DNA of 64,000 nt from Kordiimonas lipolytica (GCF_001550065.1 NZ_LRUB01000032.1:193501-257500); one strand, 5' to 3'. Counted from the first letter of the stretch, positions 9,091 through 19,081 are shown. Numbers and translations: made by a program. The notes: a model not told the origin generated them from the sequence alone.

Positions 9091-9456
9091 ATGTTTGTTA
9101 CCAACGCCCTTAAATCTGCCGTTGTGGCGGCAACAGTCCTGGTCGCCGTCAGCTCTCAGGTGACAGCCGCCGACACCATGCAAAGCTGGAAAGTCGCCCT
9201 GCTGCGTGCCGTCTCCCAGAACCAGAGCTACCCTCGTGCCGCACTGATGCGCGAAATCGAAGGCAAAGCCAAAGTCCGCCTGATCGTCGCGGCAGATGGC
9301 ACCATCACAGCCCATGAAATTCTTGAAGCCACCGGCCAGGACCTTCTGGACCGTGAAATCCCGAAACTGGTTGCCAAGCTGAACCCGCTTCCAGCGCTGC
9401 CGGAAGGCCAGACCGACATGAAAATCGTTCTGCCACTTGAGTGGGCGCTGCAATAA
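9091..9456 (+). CDS. Small periplasmic TonB C-terminal-domain-like protein (copy 2)
   Basis: A 121-residue protein with a signal peptide (cleavage after VTA, about residue 26) and one TonB C-terminal-like domain. It is strongly similar to copy 1 along the whole mature part: MQSWKVALLRAV, EIEGKAKVRLIV, ADGTITAHEILEATG, LDREIPKLVAKLNPLPALP. As in copy 1 there is no membrane anchor, no Pro-rich spacer, and no exbB/exbD nearby. The tandem arrangement indicates a recent duplication with a terminator retained between the copies. It is probably a periplasmic accessory protein, by inference. Confidence 0.8.
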   Translation: MFVTNALKSAVVAATVLVAVSSQVTAADTMQSWKVALLRAVSQNQSYPRAALMREIEGKAKVRLIVAADGTITAHEILEATGQDLLDREIPKLVAKLNPLPALPEGQTDMKIVLPLEWALQ

Positions 9457-9483
9457 AGCGGTAGCCTACGGGCACAAATGATT

Positions 9484-9519
9484 AAGGCCCCGCCCGGTGT
9501 TCCGGGTGGGGCCTTTTTT
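9484..9519 (+). terminator. Strong intrinsic terminator after TonB-like copy 2
   Basis: A 14-bp stem, AAGGCCCCGCCCGG with CCGGGTGGGGCCTT (one G-T pair), a TGTT loop and a run of T. It separates this unit from the convergent DUF547 gene. Confidence 0.9.
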
Positions 9520-9561
9520 CATACCGTACAGATCGCGGCACGGCAGGAGGTCAGGCAAGGA

Positions 9562-10794
9562 TCACTCCGGCGAAGAAGAGCCAATTTCCTCAACGCTGAC
9601 CTCGCCTTCCTTACCTGAACGCCGACGTTCCTCTATCGTCTTCAGATATTCGACAACATGAATAGGGAACCTGCCGCCATACTGGCTCTGTCCCTGCAGG
9701 TATGGTGTGACCCCGGCTGCAAACACGGCTCCATCATTTGCGACGTATGACGTCGGGCCAAAGTGGCCTTCGGCCGACGTCCCATCATCTCCCGCTGAGC
9801 GAATGGCGCCTAAAAGCGCTGCAGGGTTGGTGCTGACAGAGGTTCCGCGCCCCTTGTAACCGTTATAGATATCCGCAATGCCATAGTTGGTGATGCTCGG
9901 TGCAAACCGCGACGCCGATTTGACTCGTTCCTGGTAAACGTCATCCGCATAGCGCCGTAGGTGCCGCCGCAGATCCGCATCCCAGTTAGGAAACAGATCC
10001 CGGTTGACCTCATAGAGGTGCGAGACCTTCATCAGGCGGTCACGCCGATGCATGCCCCGGTTCGAATTGACGAACTCTTCGGCATTGTCCGTGAGCTGCG
10101 CCATAACACGCGGGCCCTCAAAGGCCTCGGGGCGAATGTTGGGCCCCCCGGCAAAGCCCTGGAACAGGCCGTACATAACGAGCGGGTTCCGGTATTTGGG
10201 CACCAGAATCTTGTGGTGGATGTCGTTGAGCGATAACGGCACACCGGCAACCTTCAATATCTTCTGGTCCCATATCGAACGGCTGCCACTGTAGTGGCGC
10301 TTCAAACGCGTTTCGGGATAGATGGTGGCAATCTGTTCGATCACCGTCACATTATAAAGGTTAAGCCAATAGGCCAGTTGTTCGTCCCGGGACAGCATCT
10401 TGAGCGGCAAAGTGTCCGGCACGGCTTCAAGACTTTTTCTGATGGCAATCAGAACGGCCAGGTTTCGGTCTTCCTCAAAGGCGGAGAACATCACGCGGTT
10501 GCCTTCAAGCGAATAGTGGCTGTTTGAAGCCCGGATGATATGCGATGCCGCCGCCGGCTGCGCCCGCGAGCCCCGTGACCGGTCCGAACGCCCTGCCTCC
10601 AGTACCACCGCCTCTAAGACCTGGCTCAGGTCATCATACCGGATGCTCAAGATCGAGGCAGGATCATCCCCCCGGAACGGAGTCGGTACATGCGTTTCAT
10701 CGGCAGCTATCGCGGGCATGGACAGCCCAAGAAACAACACGCAAAGCGCGGAAAAAAATACACGAAATCTAAGAATAAATGCCTCCCCTGACAT
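9562..10794 (-). CDS. DUF547 domain protein, secreted
   Basis: A 410-residue protein with an N-terminal signal peptide (hydrophobic core about residues 12-28, cleavage near AIA-AD). The DUF547 core lies in the middle: LAYWLNLYNVTVIEQI, then SLNDIHHKILVPKYRNPLVM, and further on RRHLRRYADDVYQE. DUF547 is related to transglutaminase/papain-like folds, but no clear Cys-His-Asp triad can be asserted here. It stands alone on the minus strand. A stronger ribosome-binding-like GGGGAGG lies inside the first codons, so the true start is uncertain. Confidence 0.8.
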   Translation of the reverse strand: MSGEAFILRFRVFFSALCVLFLGLSMPAIAADETHVPTPFRGDDPASILSIRYDDLSQVLEAVVLEAGRSDRSRGSRAQPAAASHIIRASNSHYSLEGNRVMFSAFEEDRNLAVLIAIRKSLEAVPDTLPLKMLSRDEQLAYWLNLYNVTVIEQIATIYPETRLKRHYSGSRSIWDQKILKVAGVPLSLNDIHHKILVPKYRNPLVMYGLFQGFAGGPNIRPEAFEGPRVMAQLTDNAEEFVNSNRGMHRRDRLMKVSHLYEVNRDLFPNWDADLRRHLRRYADDVYQERVKSASRFAPSITNYGIADIYNGYKGRGTSVSTNPAALLGAIRSAGDDGTSAEGHFGPTSYVANDGAVFAAGVTPYLQGQSQYGGRFPIHVVEYLKTIEERRRSGKEGEVSVEEIGSSSPE

Positions 10795-10949
10795 GATGGG
10801 AGGCCAAACCGAACGCCAGCCCCCCTAATCTTTAGGACAGGGAGGCGAAAGCAATTCCTCAGCAAAACTTAGGAAATAAGTTCAGCAGTTCGGTAAAACC
10901 CGCCAAGGGGTATCACTTTCGTCCCTATAGGGGAGCAATTGGTTTTCAT

Positions 10950-12578
10950 CTACGCAACCCGGTCCGAGACCGCATGCCCGAACGGGATCAATGTGGTGTC
11001 ACGCGGCTCGTCGGCAAGCTTCGGGTAGTCAGCCGTAAAGTGCAGCCCACGGGATTCCTTGCGCATCTGGGCGGACCGCACGATCAGGTCGGCCACCGTC
11101 ACAAGGTTCCTGAGCTCCAGAAGATCTGCCGTAACCCGGAAGTTACCGTAATATTCCTGGATTTCCGCAGCCAAGAGATCCACCCGCCGTTTGGCGCGCG
11201 CCAAACGCTTGTCGGTGCGCACGATGCCCACATAGTCCCACATGAAGCGGCGAAGCTCCTTCCAGTTGTGGGTCACGACAACCATCTCGTCACTGTCCGA
11301 TACCTGGCTTTCGTCCCAATCGCGGGCGATAGCCGCAGACGGCAGATCATCAATCTTGTCCAGAATATCATCAGCCGCCGCATTGCCGAGCACCAGACAT
11401 TCAAGAAGACTGTTGGAGGCCATGCGGTTGGCGCCGTGCAGCCCGGTGTGGGAGCATTCCCCGGCGGCATAGAGCCGGTCGAGCCCAGTGCGCGCGTGCA
11501 TATCCACATGGATACCGCCACAGGTATAGTGGGCCGCCGGCACCACCGGAATCCAGTCCTTGGTGATGTCGATGCCAAGCCCCAAACAGTGGCGGTAGAT
11601 GGTCGGGAAATGCGAAATGACGAAATCCGCATCCTTGTGGGTGATATCAAGCCACACGCATTCCTCACCCGTACGTTTCATCTCACTGTCGATCGCGCGG
11701 GCGACAATGTCACGCGGCGCAAGTTCCTCGCGCTTGTCATAGCCGGGCATGAAGCGCGTACCGTCCTTCAGCCTCAGGACCGCTCCTTCACCGCGCATGG
11801 CTTCCGTGATCAGGAAGGTCTTGGCATCAGGGTGATAAAGGCAGGTCGGGTGGAACTGGTTAAACTCCATGTTCGTAACCCGGCACCCCGCGCGCCACGC
11901 CATGGCGATACCGTCACCGGTGGAAGCATCAGGGTTCGAGCTATAGAGATAGACCCGGCTGGCGCCCCCGGATGCGATGATGGTCGCGCGCGCAGAGAAA
12001 GTCTCAACGCGGCCTTTTTCCAAGTTCAGCACATAAACGCCGTGCGCCTGATCATCATAGCTACCTGGGTTCTTCAGGTGCCGGTTGGTGATCACGTCGA
12101 TAGCGATATGATGCTCATACACATCGATATTGGGCTCATCCAGCACGCGCTGGTTCAACGTCTTCTGCACCGCCTTGCCAGTGGCGTCCGCTGCATGGAT
12201 GATCCGCCGGTGGCTGTGGCCGCCTTCGCGTGTCAGATGATAGTCATAGCCGTCTTCGTGAACCGAATTCGCCCTGTCAAACTCGACACCCAGGTTGATC
12301 AGGCTCTCAATCGCATCCCGACCCCGTTCGACCACAAACCGAACGGCTTCTTCGTCACAAAGGCCCGCGCCCGCCACAAGCGTGTCGTCAATATGGCTCT
12401 GGATACTGTCAGTGGCTTCAAGCACGGCCGCGATGCCGCCCTGCGCCCAGCGCGTGGACCCGCCTGACATCTCGCCTTTCGAGAGAACAGCAACGCGCAT
12501 ATGGGGGGCAAGCTTCAGCGCCGCCGTCAGACCCGCCGCGCCAGAGCCTACAATCACTACATCATAGATGCGTCTCAT
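10950..12578 (-). CDS. nadB: L-aspartate oxidase
   Basis: A 542-residue cytoplasmic flavoprotein that oxidises L-aspartate to iminoaspartate, the first step of de novo NAD synthesis. The FAD dinucleotide-binding motif [15 protein letters not shown] is at about 7-21, followed by the family signature [13 protein letters not shown], the succinate-dehydrogenase-like substrate segments [19 protein letters not shown] and [15 protein letters not shown], and a C-terminal helical domain. Length is normal. It overlaps the upstream ABC ATPase gene by four bases (ATGA), so the two are cotranslated. Partners nadA and nadC are not in the window. Confusion with succinate dehydrogenase subunit A is unlikely given size and motifs. 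Confidence 0.95.
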   Translation of the reverse strand: MRRIYDVVIVGSGAAGLTAALKLAPHMRVAVLSKGEMSGGSTRWAQGGIAAVLEATDSIQSHIDDTLVAGAGLCDEEAVRFVVERGRDAIESLINLGVEFDRANSVHEDGYDYHLTREGGHSHRRIIHAADATGKAVQKTLNQRVLDEPNIDVYEHHIAIDVITNRHLKNPGSYDDQAHGVYVLNLEKGRVETFSARATIIASGGASRVYLYSSNPDASTGDGIAMAWRAGCRVTNMEFNQFHPTCLYHPDAKTFLITEAMRGEGAVLRLKDGTRFMPGYDKREELAPRDIVARAIDSEMKRTGEECVWLDITHKDADFVISHFPTIYRHCLGLGIDITKDWIPVVPAAHYTCGGIHVDMHARTGLDRLYAAGECSHTGLHGANRMASNSLLECLVLGNAAADDILDKIDDLPSAAIARDWDESQVSDSDEMVVVTHNWKELRRFMWDYVGIVRTDKRLARAKRRVDLLAAEIQEYYGNFRVTADLLELRNLVTVADLIVRSAQMRKESRGLHFTADYPKLADEPRDTTLIPFGHAVSDRVA

Positions 12579-13522
12579 TCCGCTGCGTCCTTCGCCTTGC
12601 TGCTGGTGAGCTGCAGAAAGATGTCCTCAAGGTCTGTCTCGTTGGTGGAAATATCGGTAATTGTCAGCCCGGCTTCCTGTACCGCGGCCAGAACTTGGCC
12701 GACATTGGCTGTTGCCTGGCTGATCTGCACCGCCAGCTTGTGGTCGCCGCGCACGTCGCTGTTGAAGGGTTTGAGCACATCCGGCACGCCCGAGAGCTTC
12801 TCGGACACAGAGATGACAATCTCCTTTTCGTCGATGCGCTTCAGAAGCTGGTCCGTTGGCTCACAGCAAACCACATCACCATGGTTGATGATGGCGATGG
12901 TGTCGCAAAGCTCTTCAGCTTCTTCCAGATAATGGGTGGTCAGCACAATGGTAGTGCCGCGCTTATGGAGCTCGCGCACATATTCCCACAGCATTTGCCG
13001 AAGTTCGATATCCACACCGGCCGTCGGCTCATCCAGCACCAGGATTGGCGGGTTATGCACCATGGCCTTGGCGATCAGGAGCCGCCGTTTCATGCCACCA
13101 GACAGCGTGCGCGAATAAGCGTCGGCCTTGTCAAACAGATGCACCGCCTTCAAGAGTTCTTCGGTGCGGCGCTCTTCCTTGGGCACGCCATACATGCCAG
13201 CCTGCACCTCCAGCATCTCGCGCGGGGTGAAGAAGGCATCAAATGTCAGTTCCTGCGGCACGATACCGATATTGGCGCGCGCGTTCCGTGGGTTGTCGTC
13301 AATGTCGAAGCCCCAGATTTTGGCGCTGCCTTCGGTTTTGTTAACAAGGCCCGCGAGAATATTGATGGTGGTGGACTTGCCGGCACCGTTCGGCCCCAGA
13401 AGGCCAAACATGGACCCCTGCGGGATATCGAGATCGATCCCCTTCAGGGCCAGCTTGCCGCCGCCTTTCTTGCCACCGTAAACCTTTTTCAGTCCCCTGA
13501 TTTCAATCGCGTTTTTTGTCAC
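12575..13522 (-). CDS. ABC-2 type transporter ATP-binding protein
   Basis: A 315-residue ATPase. Walker A is GPNGAGKS (about 44-51), the signature is LSGGMKRRL, Walker B is [10 protein letters not shown], and the H-loop is [10 protein letters not shown]. The tail of about 80 residues matches the DUF4162-type extension common in ABC-2 exporters such as YadG. No permease gene is adjacent; the following gene in the operon is nadB, overlapping by four bases. The permease must be encoded elsewhere, or the pair is an accidental operon. It would act at the inner membrane; the substrate is unknown. Confidence 0.92.
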   Translation of the reverse strand: MTKNAIEIRGLKKVYGGKKGGGKLALKGIDLDIPQGSMFGLLGPNGAGKSTTINILAGLVNKTEGSAKIWGFDIDDNPRNARANIGIVPQELTFDAFFTPREMLEVQAGMYGVPKEERRTEELLKAVHLFDKADAYSRTLSGGMKRRLLIAKAMVHNPPILVLDEPTAGVDIELRQMLWEYVRELHKRGTTIVLTTHYLEEAEELCDTIAIINHGDVVCCEPTDQLLKRIDEKEIVISVSEKLSGVPDVLKPFNSDVRGDHKLAVQISQATANVGQVLAAVQEAGLTITDISTNETDLEDIFLQLTSSKAKDAAE

Positions 13523-13682
13523 AAATCGATCCTGCTTATTTTTGCGTCCGACAATATTACCGTCTTTTCGGACATTGTACCACGCTGCCGCTTGTTCGCG
13601 GGGCTCACCCCCGCTATATAAGGCTAAATCCCAATTTGAGTTGGGGCAAATTCAACCAGACCCAAGCCAAAAGAGACGCATC

Positions 13683-13865
13683 ATGACGGCAGACGCACCC
13701 GAAACAAAACTGGTCTCCACCAAAAAAGTCGCCTGCGACGGCGACGAAGGCGCCCTCGGCCACCCACGTGTATATCTGACGATGGACGACGAAGGCAAAG
13801 TAGAATGCCCATATTGTGATCGACTTTATATTCTGCAAGGCGGTCCGTCAGACAAATCTAAGTGA
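13683..13865 (+). CDS. NDUFS6-like zinc-finger domain protein
   Basis: A 60-residue protein with ligands Cys18, His27, Cys42 and Cys45 in the pattern CDGDEGALGHPRVYL then VECPYCDRLYIL. This is the zinc-binding fold of the mitochondrial complex I subunit NDUFS6, whose bacterial relatives are widespread in alphaproteobacteria. The ATG at 13683 gives the usual length; the open frame extends upstream but that part is not conserved-looking and has poor codon use. It is divergent from the ABC ATPase gene and 55 bases ahead of polA. It may be a complex I accessory protein. Confidence 0.88.
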   Translation: MTADAPETKLVSTKKVACDGDEGALGHPRVYLTMDDEGKVECPYCDRLYILQGGPSDKSK

Positions 13866-13920
13866 TCTGACTGCCTTTTTTCTTATCTGACCGCCAAACA
13901 AATTTATTCCGGAAAGCCAT

Positions 13921-16707
13921 ATGCCCGAACACACAGATCAACAGAAACACCTCTATCTGATCGACGGTTCGGGCTATATCTTCCGCGCCTATCATGCGAT
14001 GGCCTATTCAAAGCGCCCGCTGACACGCGCTGACGGTACGCCCGTGGGCGCCGTGTATGGCTTCTCCAACATGATCATGAAGCTTTTGCGCGACCTTTCA
14101 GACGCGGAGCGACCAAGCCACCTGGCAGTGATCTTCGACGCGTCAGGGCGGACATTCCGGAATGATATCTACCCGGACTATAAAGCGCACCGGCCGCCGG
14201 CACCCGAAGACCTTGTGCCCCAATTCCCGATCATCCGGGAAGCCACTGAAGCCTTCGGCCTGCCCTCGATCGAGATGCTGGGCTATGAGGCCGATGACCT
14301 GATCGCCACCTACACCAAGCAGGCGCGCGAAAAAGGCTGGAAGGTCACCATCGTCAGTTCTGACAAGGACCTGATGCAGCTTCTGGACGCTGAGACCGAC
14401 ATGTTCGACACCATGAAGAACAAGCGGACACGCGCCGAAGACGTACCGGAAAAATTCGGCGTCGGGCCGGATAAAGTTGTTGATGTTCAATCACTTGCGG
14501 GTGACAGCGCGGACAATGTACCGGGCGTGCCCGGCATTGGTGTCAAGACCGCCGCCCAGCTGATTGAAGAATTTGGCGACCTGGACACGCTCCTTGAACG
14601 CGCGGGCGAGATCAAGCAGAACAAGCGCCGCGAAAACCTGATCGAATTCGCGGACCAAGCCCGCGTCAGCCGCCAGCTGGTGACGCTGGAGCGCGACGTG
14701 CCGATCGAAGTTGGACTCGATAGCTTCGAGGTCAAGGACCCTGACCCCGCAACACTTGTTGAGTTCCTCGACGCACAGGATTTCCGGTCCCTGAAGGCAA
14801 AGGTCATCAGCGCCTGGGACGGCGACATCCCTGAGGATATGGTCACAGAAGCCGTGACGGTTGAAAAGGCGGCTTACGAGTGTGTGACGGACATGGACAC
14901 ACTGAAGGCCTGGATCAAAAAAGCCTATGACGTTGGCTATGTGGCGGTTGACACCGAAACCACAGGCCTTAACCCGGCCAAGGCGGACCTGGTGGGCATA
15001 TCCCTGTCATGCGAGCCCGGCAAGGCCTGTTATATCCCGGTAGGACACGGCACCAACAGCGACGACCTGCTGGCGGAAGTGCCGAAGCAGATCGCGAAAG
15101 CGGATGCGGTTGATGTACTGAAGCCACTCATGGAAGACCCGTCGGTCCTGAAGATTGGCCAGAACCTCAAGTATGATATGTCGATCCTGGCGCGCGAAGG
15201 CATCACCCTTCACCCCATCGACGACACCATGCTGATGTCCTACGCGCTGGACGCGGGCGTTCACGGCCACGGCATGGACGAGCTGGCGAGCATCCACCTG
15301 GACATGACCCCCATCAGCTTCAAGGAAGTGGCTGGCACGGGCAAGAACCAGATCACCTTCGACAAGGTGCCGCTTGATAAGGCGACCGACTATGCAGCTG
15401 AGGACGCGGACATCACGCTTCGTCTCTGGCACGTGCTGAAGCCGCGCCTGGCAAAGGAAAAAGTCACTACCGTTTACGAGACCCTTGAGCGCCCGATGGC
15501 GGCTGTGCTTTCGGCCATGGAACGCGAGGGCATCAAGGTGGACGGCAGCGTCCTCAACAAGCTGTCGAACGAATTTGCCGTGGGCATCGAACGGCTCGAC
15601 CGCGAAATCCAGGACCTTGCGGGCCGCCCCTTTAACGTGAACTCGCCCAAGCAGTTGGGCGAAGTGCTGTTTGACGACATGGGGCTTGAAGGCGGAAAAA
15701 AATCGAAGAAAACCGGCGCCTGGCAGACGAACGTGGATGTGCTGGAAAAGCTTGCGGCTGAAGGCCACGAACTACCTGCCAAGGTCATGGAATATCGTCA
15801 GTTTTCCAAACTGAAGAGCACCTATACAGACGCGCTTCAAAATGAAGTGAACCCGCGCACGGGCCGCGTGCACACCAGCTATCATCTGGCGGCAACCACC
15901 ACCGGACGCCTGTCGTCAAATGACCCGAACCTTCAGAATATCCCGATCCGCACCGAAGAAGGCCGCAAGATCCGCCGGGCGTTTGTGCCAGAGGACGGCA
16001 ATATCCTGATCGCTGCTGACTATAGCCAGATCGAGCTTCGCGTGCTGGCGCACATGGCGGATATCGACGCGCTCAAGAAAGCATTCGCCGACGGCACGGA
16101 CATTCATGCCATGACTGCAAGTGAGGTGTTCGGCGTGCCGATTGAAGGCATGGACCCGATGGTCCGCCGGCAGGCCAAGGCAATCAATTTCGGCATCATC
16201 TACGGCATTTCCGCTTTCGGGCTGGCCCGCCAGCTGGGCATCAGCCGCACGGACGCCCAGGGCTATATCGACGCTTATTTCGAGCGTTTCCCGGGCATCC
16301 GCCACTATATGGACACGACCATCGATTTCGCCCGCGAACACGGCTATGTGGAAACCCTGTTCGGCCGCAAATGCCACATCACGGCGCTTGCGGACAAGAA
16401 CCCGATGAAGCGCGGCTTTGGTGAACGGGCGGCAATCAACGCGCCGATCCAGGGCACTGCCGCGGACATTCTGCGCCGGGCGATGGTGCGCATGCCTGGG
16501 GCGCTTGAAGAAAATGGCCTCACGGACGTGAAGATGCTCTTGCAGGTGCACGATGAACTGGTGTTTGAAGCCCCCGAAGGCCGCGACGAAGCCGCGATTC
16601 CGGTGATTGAGGACATCATGGCAAACGCCTGCCAGCCGGTGCTGGAGCTTTCGGTGCCGCTGGTGGTCGACAGCGGCATCGGCAAGAACTGGCAAGAAGC
16701 GCACTAA
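13921..16707 (+). CDS. polA: DNA polymerase I
   Basis: A 928-residue enzyme for primer removal and repair synthesis. The 5'-3' exonuclease is at about 10-290 (YLIDGSGYIFRAYHA, EADDLIATY, SSDKDLMQL, GDSADNVPGVPGIG). The 3'-5' proofreading domain is at about 310-500 with catalytic VAVDTETTGL, NLKYDMSIL and YAAEDADITLRLW. The polymerase domain covers about 520-928, with motif A DYSQIELRVLAH, the O-helix RRQAKAINFGIIYG and motif C QVHDELVFEAP. All three activities look intact, and length matches Escherichia coli PolA. GGAAAG lies ahead of the ATG. Confidence 0.98.
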   Translation: MPEHTDQQKHLYLIDGSGYIFRAYHAMAYSKRPLTRADGTPVGAVYGFSNMIMKLLRDLSDAERPSHLAVIFDASGRTFRNDIYPDYKAHRPPAPEDLVPQFPIIREATEAFGLPSIEMLGYEADDLIATYTKQAREKGWKVTIVSSDKDLMQLLDAETDMFDTMKNKRTRAEDVPEKFGVGPDKVVDVQSLAGDSADNVPGVPGIGVKTAAQLIEEFGDLDTLLERAGEIKQNKRRENLIEFADQARVSRQLVTLERDVPIEVGLDSFEVKDPDPATLVEFLDAQDFRSLKAKVISAWDGDIPEDMVTEAVTVEKAAYECVTDMDTLKAWIKKAYDVGYVAVDTETTGLNPAKADLVGISLSCEPGKACYIPVGHGTNSDDLLAEVPKQIAKADAVDVLKPLMEDPSVLKIGQNLKYDMSILAREGITLHPIDDTMLMSYALDAGVHGHGMDELASIHLDMTPISFKEVAGTGKNQITFDKVPLDKATDYAAEDADITLRLWHVLKPRLAKEKVTTVYETLERPMAAVLSAMEREGIKVDGSVLNKLSNEFAVGIERLDREIQDLAGRPFNVNSPKQLGEVLFDDMGLEGGKKSKKTGAWQTNVDVLEKLAAEGHELPAKVMEYRQFSKLKSTYTDALQNEVNPRTGRVHTSYHLAATTTGRLSSNDPNLQNIPIRTEEGRKIRRAFVPEDGNILIAADYSQIELRVLAHMADIDALKKAFADGTDIHAMTASEVFGVPIEGMDPMVRRQAKAINFGIIYGISAFGLARQLGISRTDAQGYIDAYFERFPGIRHYMDTTIDFAREHGYVETLFGRKCHITALADKNPMKRGFGERAAINAPIQGTAADILRRAMVRMPGALEENGLTDVKMLLQVHDELVFEAPEGRDEAAIPVIEDIMANACQPVLELSVPLVVDSGIGKNWQEAH

Positions 16708-16729
16708 GCGCTACTCCCAATCCAGAAAC

Positions 16730-16800
16730 GGGCACACATAGGGGCACCATAGTGCCCCTGTGGCACAAAAGGGCACACCCATAGGGCCCAAAAGTGCCCT
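16730..16800. repeat. Paired hairpin-forming repeats after polA
   Basis: Two imperfect copies of a unit starting GGGCACAC with a later TAGGG lie in tandem. Each forms a hairpin: GGGGCAC-CATA-GTGCCCC (16741-16758) and AGGGCAC (16770-16776) with GTGCCCT (16794-16800). There is no long T run, so they are weak as intrinsic terminators but could protect the polA 3' end. The rest of 16801-16972 holds only the promoter region of the next gene. Confidence 0.55.
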
Positions 16801-16972
16801 AAACAGATCAACCAGACATTATAAAACACCGGACGAAATCCCCTTGGCCGATTCCATTGATCAAAACCTGCACGGGTATGGTCGATCATCGCACATTGTT
16901 GACATGTTATAATATTTCACATACCTTCCTCCAGGTAGTGTGTGCCTTACCTTAACACTGTGAGGGGGTTTC

Positions 16973-17725
16973 ATGCGTTTCCTGCTTTTCATCCTTTGTC
17001 TGGTTTGCACCAGCACCGCCGCCATGGCTGGGCAACTTTCCGCCAATATCCGTATCGCCAGTAAGCACCTGGGGTACCACCTGCAATATTGGGTTTATTA
17101 TCCCACAGGCGTTAAGACCACAGACAAACTGCCAACCTTATATCTGGCAGATGGACAGCTGTATCTGGAATACGGCAAACTGCACGGCCTGATCGATAAA
17201 GAAATCAAAGCAGGGCGGATCAAACCCATCATTGCTGTTTTCATCGACCCACGTGACCCGACCTACCAACAAAATAACCGCCGCGCTCATGAATTTGTCT
17301 GCAACCCGGACTATGTGAATTTCTTCAAGGATGAATTGATCCCGGCCGTGGAGCGCCAATTCCCCGTTAGTACCAGACGCGAAGATAGAGTGATCGCTGG
17401 CCTGTCTCTGGGTGGCCTGAACGCTGGCTGTTTCGGTCTGATGGCATCAGATAAATTTTCAGGCATCGCCATGCAATCCCCTGCCTATTATCCCTTCTCG
17501 GATTTGAAGGAAAGATATGAAGCCGCCCCTGTGCAGCCCATCAAAATTTTCTTCAGCGTGGGCAGAAAGGAAACAAGCAACACCTCAGCACGCCGACTAC
17601 GCAAGGTGCTTGACGACAAGGGTTACGATTTGATCTACCGCGAAGTTCATCATCGGCACGACTGGAAAAACTGGGGGCCGCTGCAGGACGATATTCTGCG
17701 TACCTTCTTCGCCCCTGCCCGGTGA
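16973..17725 (+). CDS. Secreted alpha/beta hydrolase, putative esterase (Fes/esterase D type)
   Basis: A 250-residue protein with a signal peptide (about 1-19, cleavage at AMA-G). The esterase fold is clear: oxyanion region VFIDPRDPTY, nucleophile elbow GLSLGGLNAG (Ser), late FSVGRKET strand, and catalytic His in the HHRHDWKNW segment. The family includes enterochelin esterases, acyl-transferring esterases and S-formylglutathione hydrolase-like enzymes; the signal peptide points to a periplasmic role. GAGGGGG lies ahead of the ATG. No siderophore genes are adjacent, so the substrate is open. Confidence 0.82.
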   Translation: MRFLLFILCLVCTSTAAMAGQLSANIRIASKHLGYHLQYWVYYPTGVKTTDKLPTLYLADGQLYLEYGKLHGLIDKEIKAGRIKPIIAVFIDPRDPTYQQNNRRAHEFVCNPDYVNFFKDELIPAVERQFPVSTRREDRVIAGLSLGGLNAGCFGLMASDKFSGIAMQSPAYYPFSDLKERYEAAPVQPIKIFFSVGRKETSNTSARRLRKVLDDKGYDLIYREVHHRHDWKNWGPLQDDILRTFFAPAR

Positions 17726-17852
17726 TGTTGCGCTGATCGCGACATGGTGTTGCCGCATGCGCGCTTGAGGATATATCCAGAAGCATGCTAGGCCTTTACC
17801 GTCGGTCATGCCTTCGGTGTGGCCGGTCCCTGTTTCATACCATGAGTGCCCG

Positions 17853-19037
17853 ATGATACTGAGCAGCAAAAATACAGTCGGCCTGGCGCTGATCCTGGGC
17901 AGCGTCACGGCGATGACGCCGCTTGCGGTTGATATGTACCTGCCTGCCTTCCCCACCATTGCCGAGGACCTGAAAGCCCCGCCTGCGGGCGTGCAGCTCT
18001 CGCTGACATCCTTCTTCATCGGGCTTGCGGTTGGCCAGCTATGCTATGGCCCGGCGGCGGACAAGTTCGGCCGCAAGATACCTCTGCTTGTTGGCCTCAT
18101 GATCGCTGTGTTGGCGTCGCTTCTGTGCGCCACAGCCCCCACCATCGATGCGCTGATCGTCTACCGCTTCCTGCAGGCGCTGGGTGTGTGTTCGGGCGCC
18201 GTGATCGCGCGCGCCATCGTCCGGGATGTTTTCGAACCCCGCGAAGGGGCGCGCTTCTTTTCGCTTCTGATGGCCATCATGGGTGTCGCCCCGATCCTGG
18301 CGCCCCTGGCGGGGGCAGTTGTGGCCAGCACACTGGGCTGGCCCTGGATTTTTAACCTGATCAGCGCCTTCGGCTTTTTGGCCCTGATCGCGACAGCCCT
18401 TCTTTTGCCCGAAACCCATGCAGGCAATTCAGGCGTCCGGTTCAGCCGCGCCTTCCATACCTATGCCGATATCCTAAAGAACCGGTCTTTCCTGAAGTAT
18501 GCGCTCGCGGGCGGCATCGCCAATGCCGGCATGTTCGCCTATATCGCCGGGGCCACCCTGGTGATCCAAGGCTATTACGGCATGTCAGCAGATTTCTTTG
18601 CAGTGGCCTTCGGCTCCAACGCCTTTGGCCTGATCGCGCTGACGCAGTTGAACCGGTATCTGCTGAAGCGGCATCCTTTTTCAGCCATCCTGAAGGTTGG
18701 CTTTACCATTCTGCTGGTGGCAGGGCTTGCGCTCTTGGTCGCAGGCGCGCTTGATGCGCCGCTCTATATCTTCCTGATGCCACTCTTTTTGTTCCTGGCG
18801 TCCCTGGGCATGGTTATGCCCAACAGCATGGCTGGTGCGCTGGCAACGGAAGATACGCGGGCTGGGGCTGCATCGGCCCTTTCGGGCGCGCTGACCTTTT
18901 CGTCCGCCTTTGTCTCGTCCGCCGTTGTCGGTATGGTCCCGGACAAGACCCCCCTGGCGCTTGCGTCCGTGATGGGCGCCTGCGCCGTGATCGCTTTCCT
19001 GGTGTCCCGCCTGCCGGAAAAGGTACCTCCCGAATAA
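17853..19037 (+). CDS. Bcr/CflA family multidrug efflux MFS transporter
   Basis: A 394-residue protein from this start with 12 membrane helices. N-terminal motifs TPLAVDMYLPAFPTIA and LSLTSFFIGLAVGQLCYGPAADKFGRK (positions about 20-75) are hallmarks of Bcr/CflA drug exporters, and the motif A loop (AADKFGRK) is intact. I place the start at 17853 since the upstream in-frame ATG at 17808 adds a Pro-rich lead not seen in the family. It acts at the inner membrane as a proton antiporter for drugs. It converges on the phosphate transporter with a shared terminator. Confidence 0.9.
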   Translation: MILSSKNTVGLALILGSVTAMTPLAVDMYLPAFPTIAEDLKAPPAGVQLSLTSFFIGLAVGQLCYGPAADKFGRKIPLLVGLMIAVLASLLCATAPTIDALIVYRFLQALGVCSGAVIARAIVRDVFEPREGARFFSLLMAIMGVAPILAPLAGAVVASTLGWPWIFNLISAFGFLALIATALLLPETHAGNSGVRFSRAFHTYADILKNRSFLKYALAGGIANAGMFAYIAGATLVIQGYYGMSADFFAVAFGSNAFGLIALTQLNRYLLKRHPFSAILKVGFTILLVAGLALLVAGALDAPLYIFLMPLFLFLASLGMVMPNSMAGALATEDTRAGAASALSGALTFSSAFVSSAVVGMVPDKTPLALASVMGACAVIAFLVSRLPEKVPPE

Positions 19038-19039
19038 AA

Positions 19040-19061
19040 AAGGCGGCCAAGGCCGCCCTTT
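19040..19061. terminator. Bidirectional terminator between convergent genes
   Basis: AAGGCGGCC-AA-GGCCGCCCTT with A-rich left and T-rich right flanks, between the stops of the MFS and Pit genes. Confidence 0.75.
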
Positions 19062-19081
19062 CATGTCGTTATAGCCCGCCC

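Noticed and set aside
10974..12467. A 497-codon plus-strand open frame opposite nadB
   Set aside because: It is antisense to a clear nadB gene; long antisense frames are expected from GC-rich codon bias, and the product has no recognisable domain.
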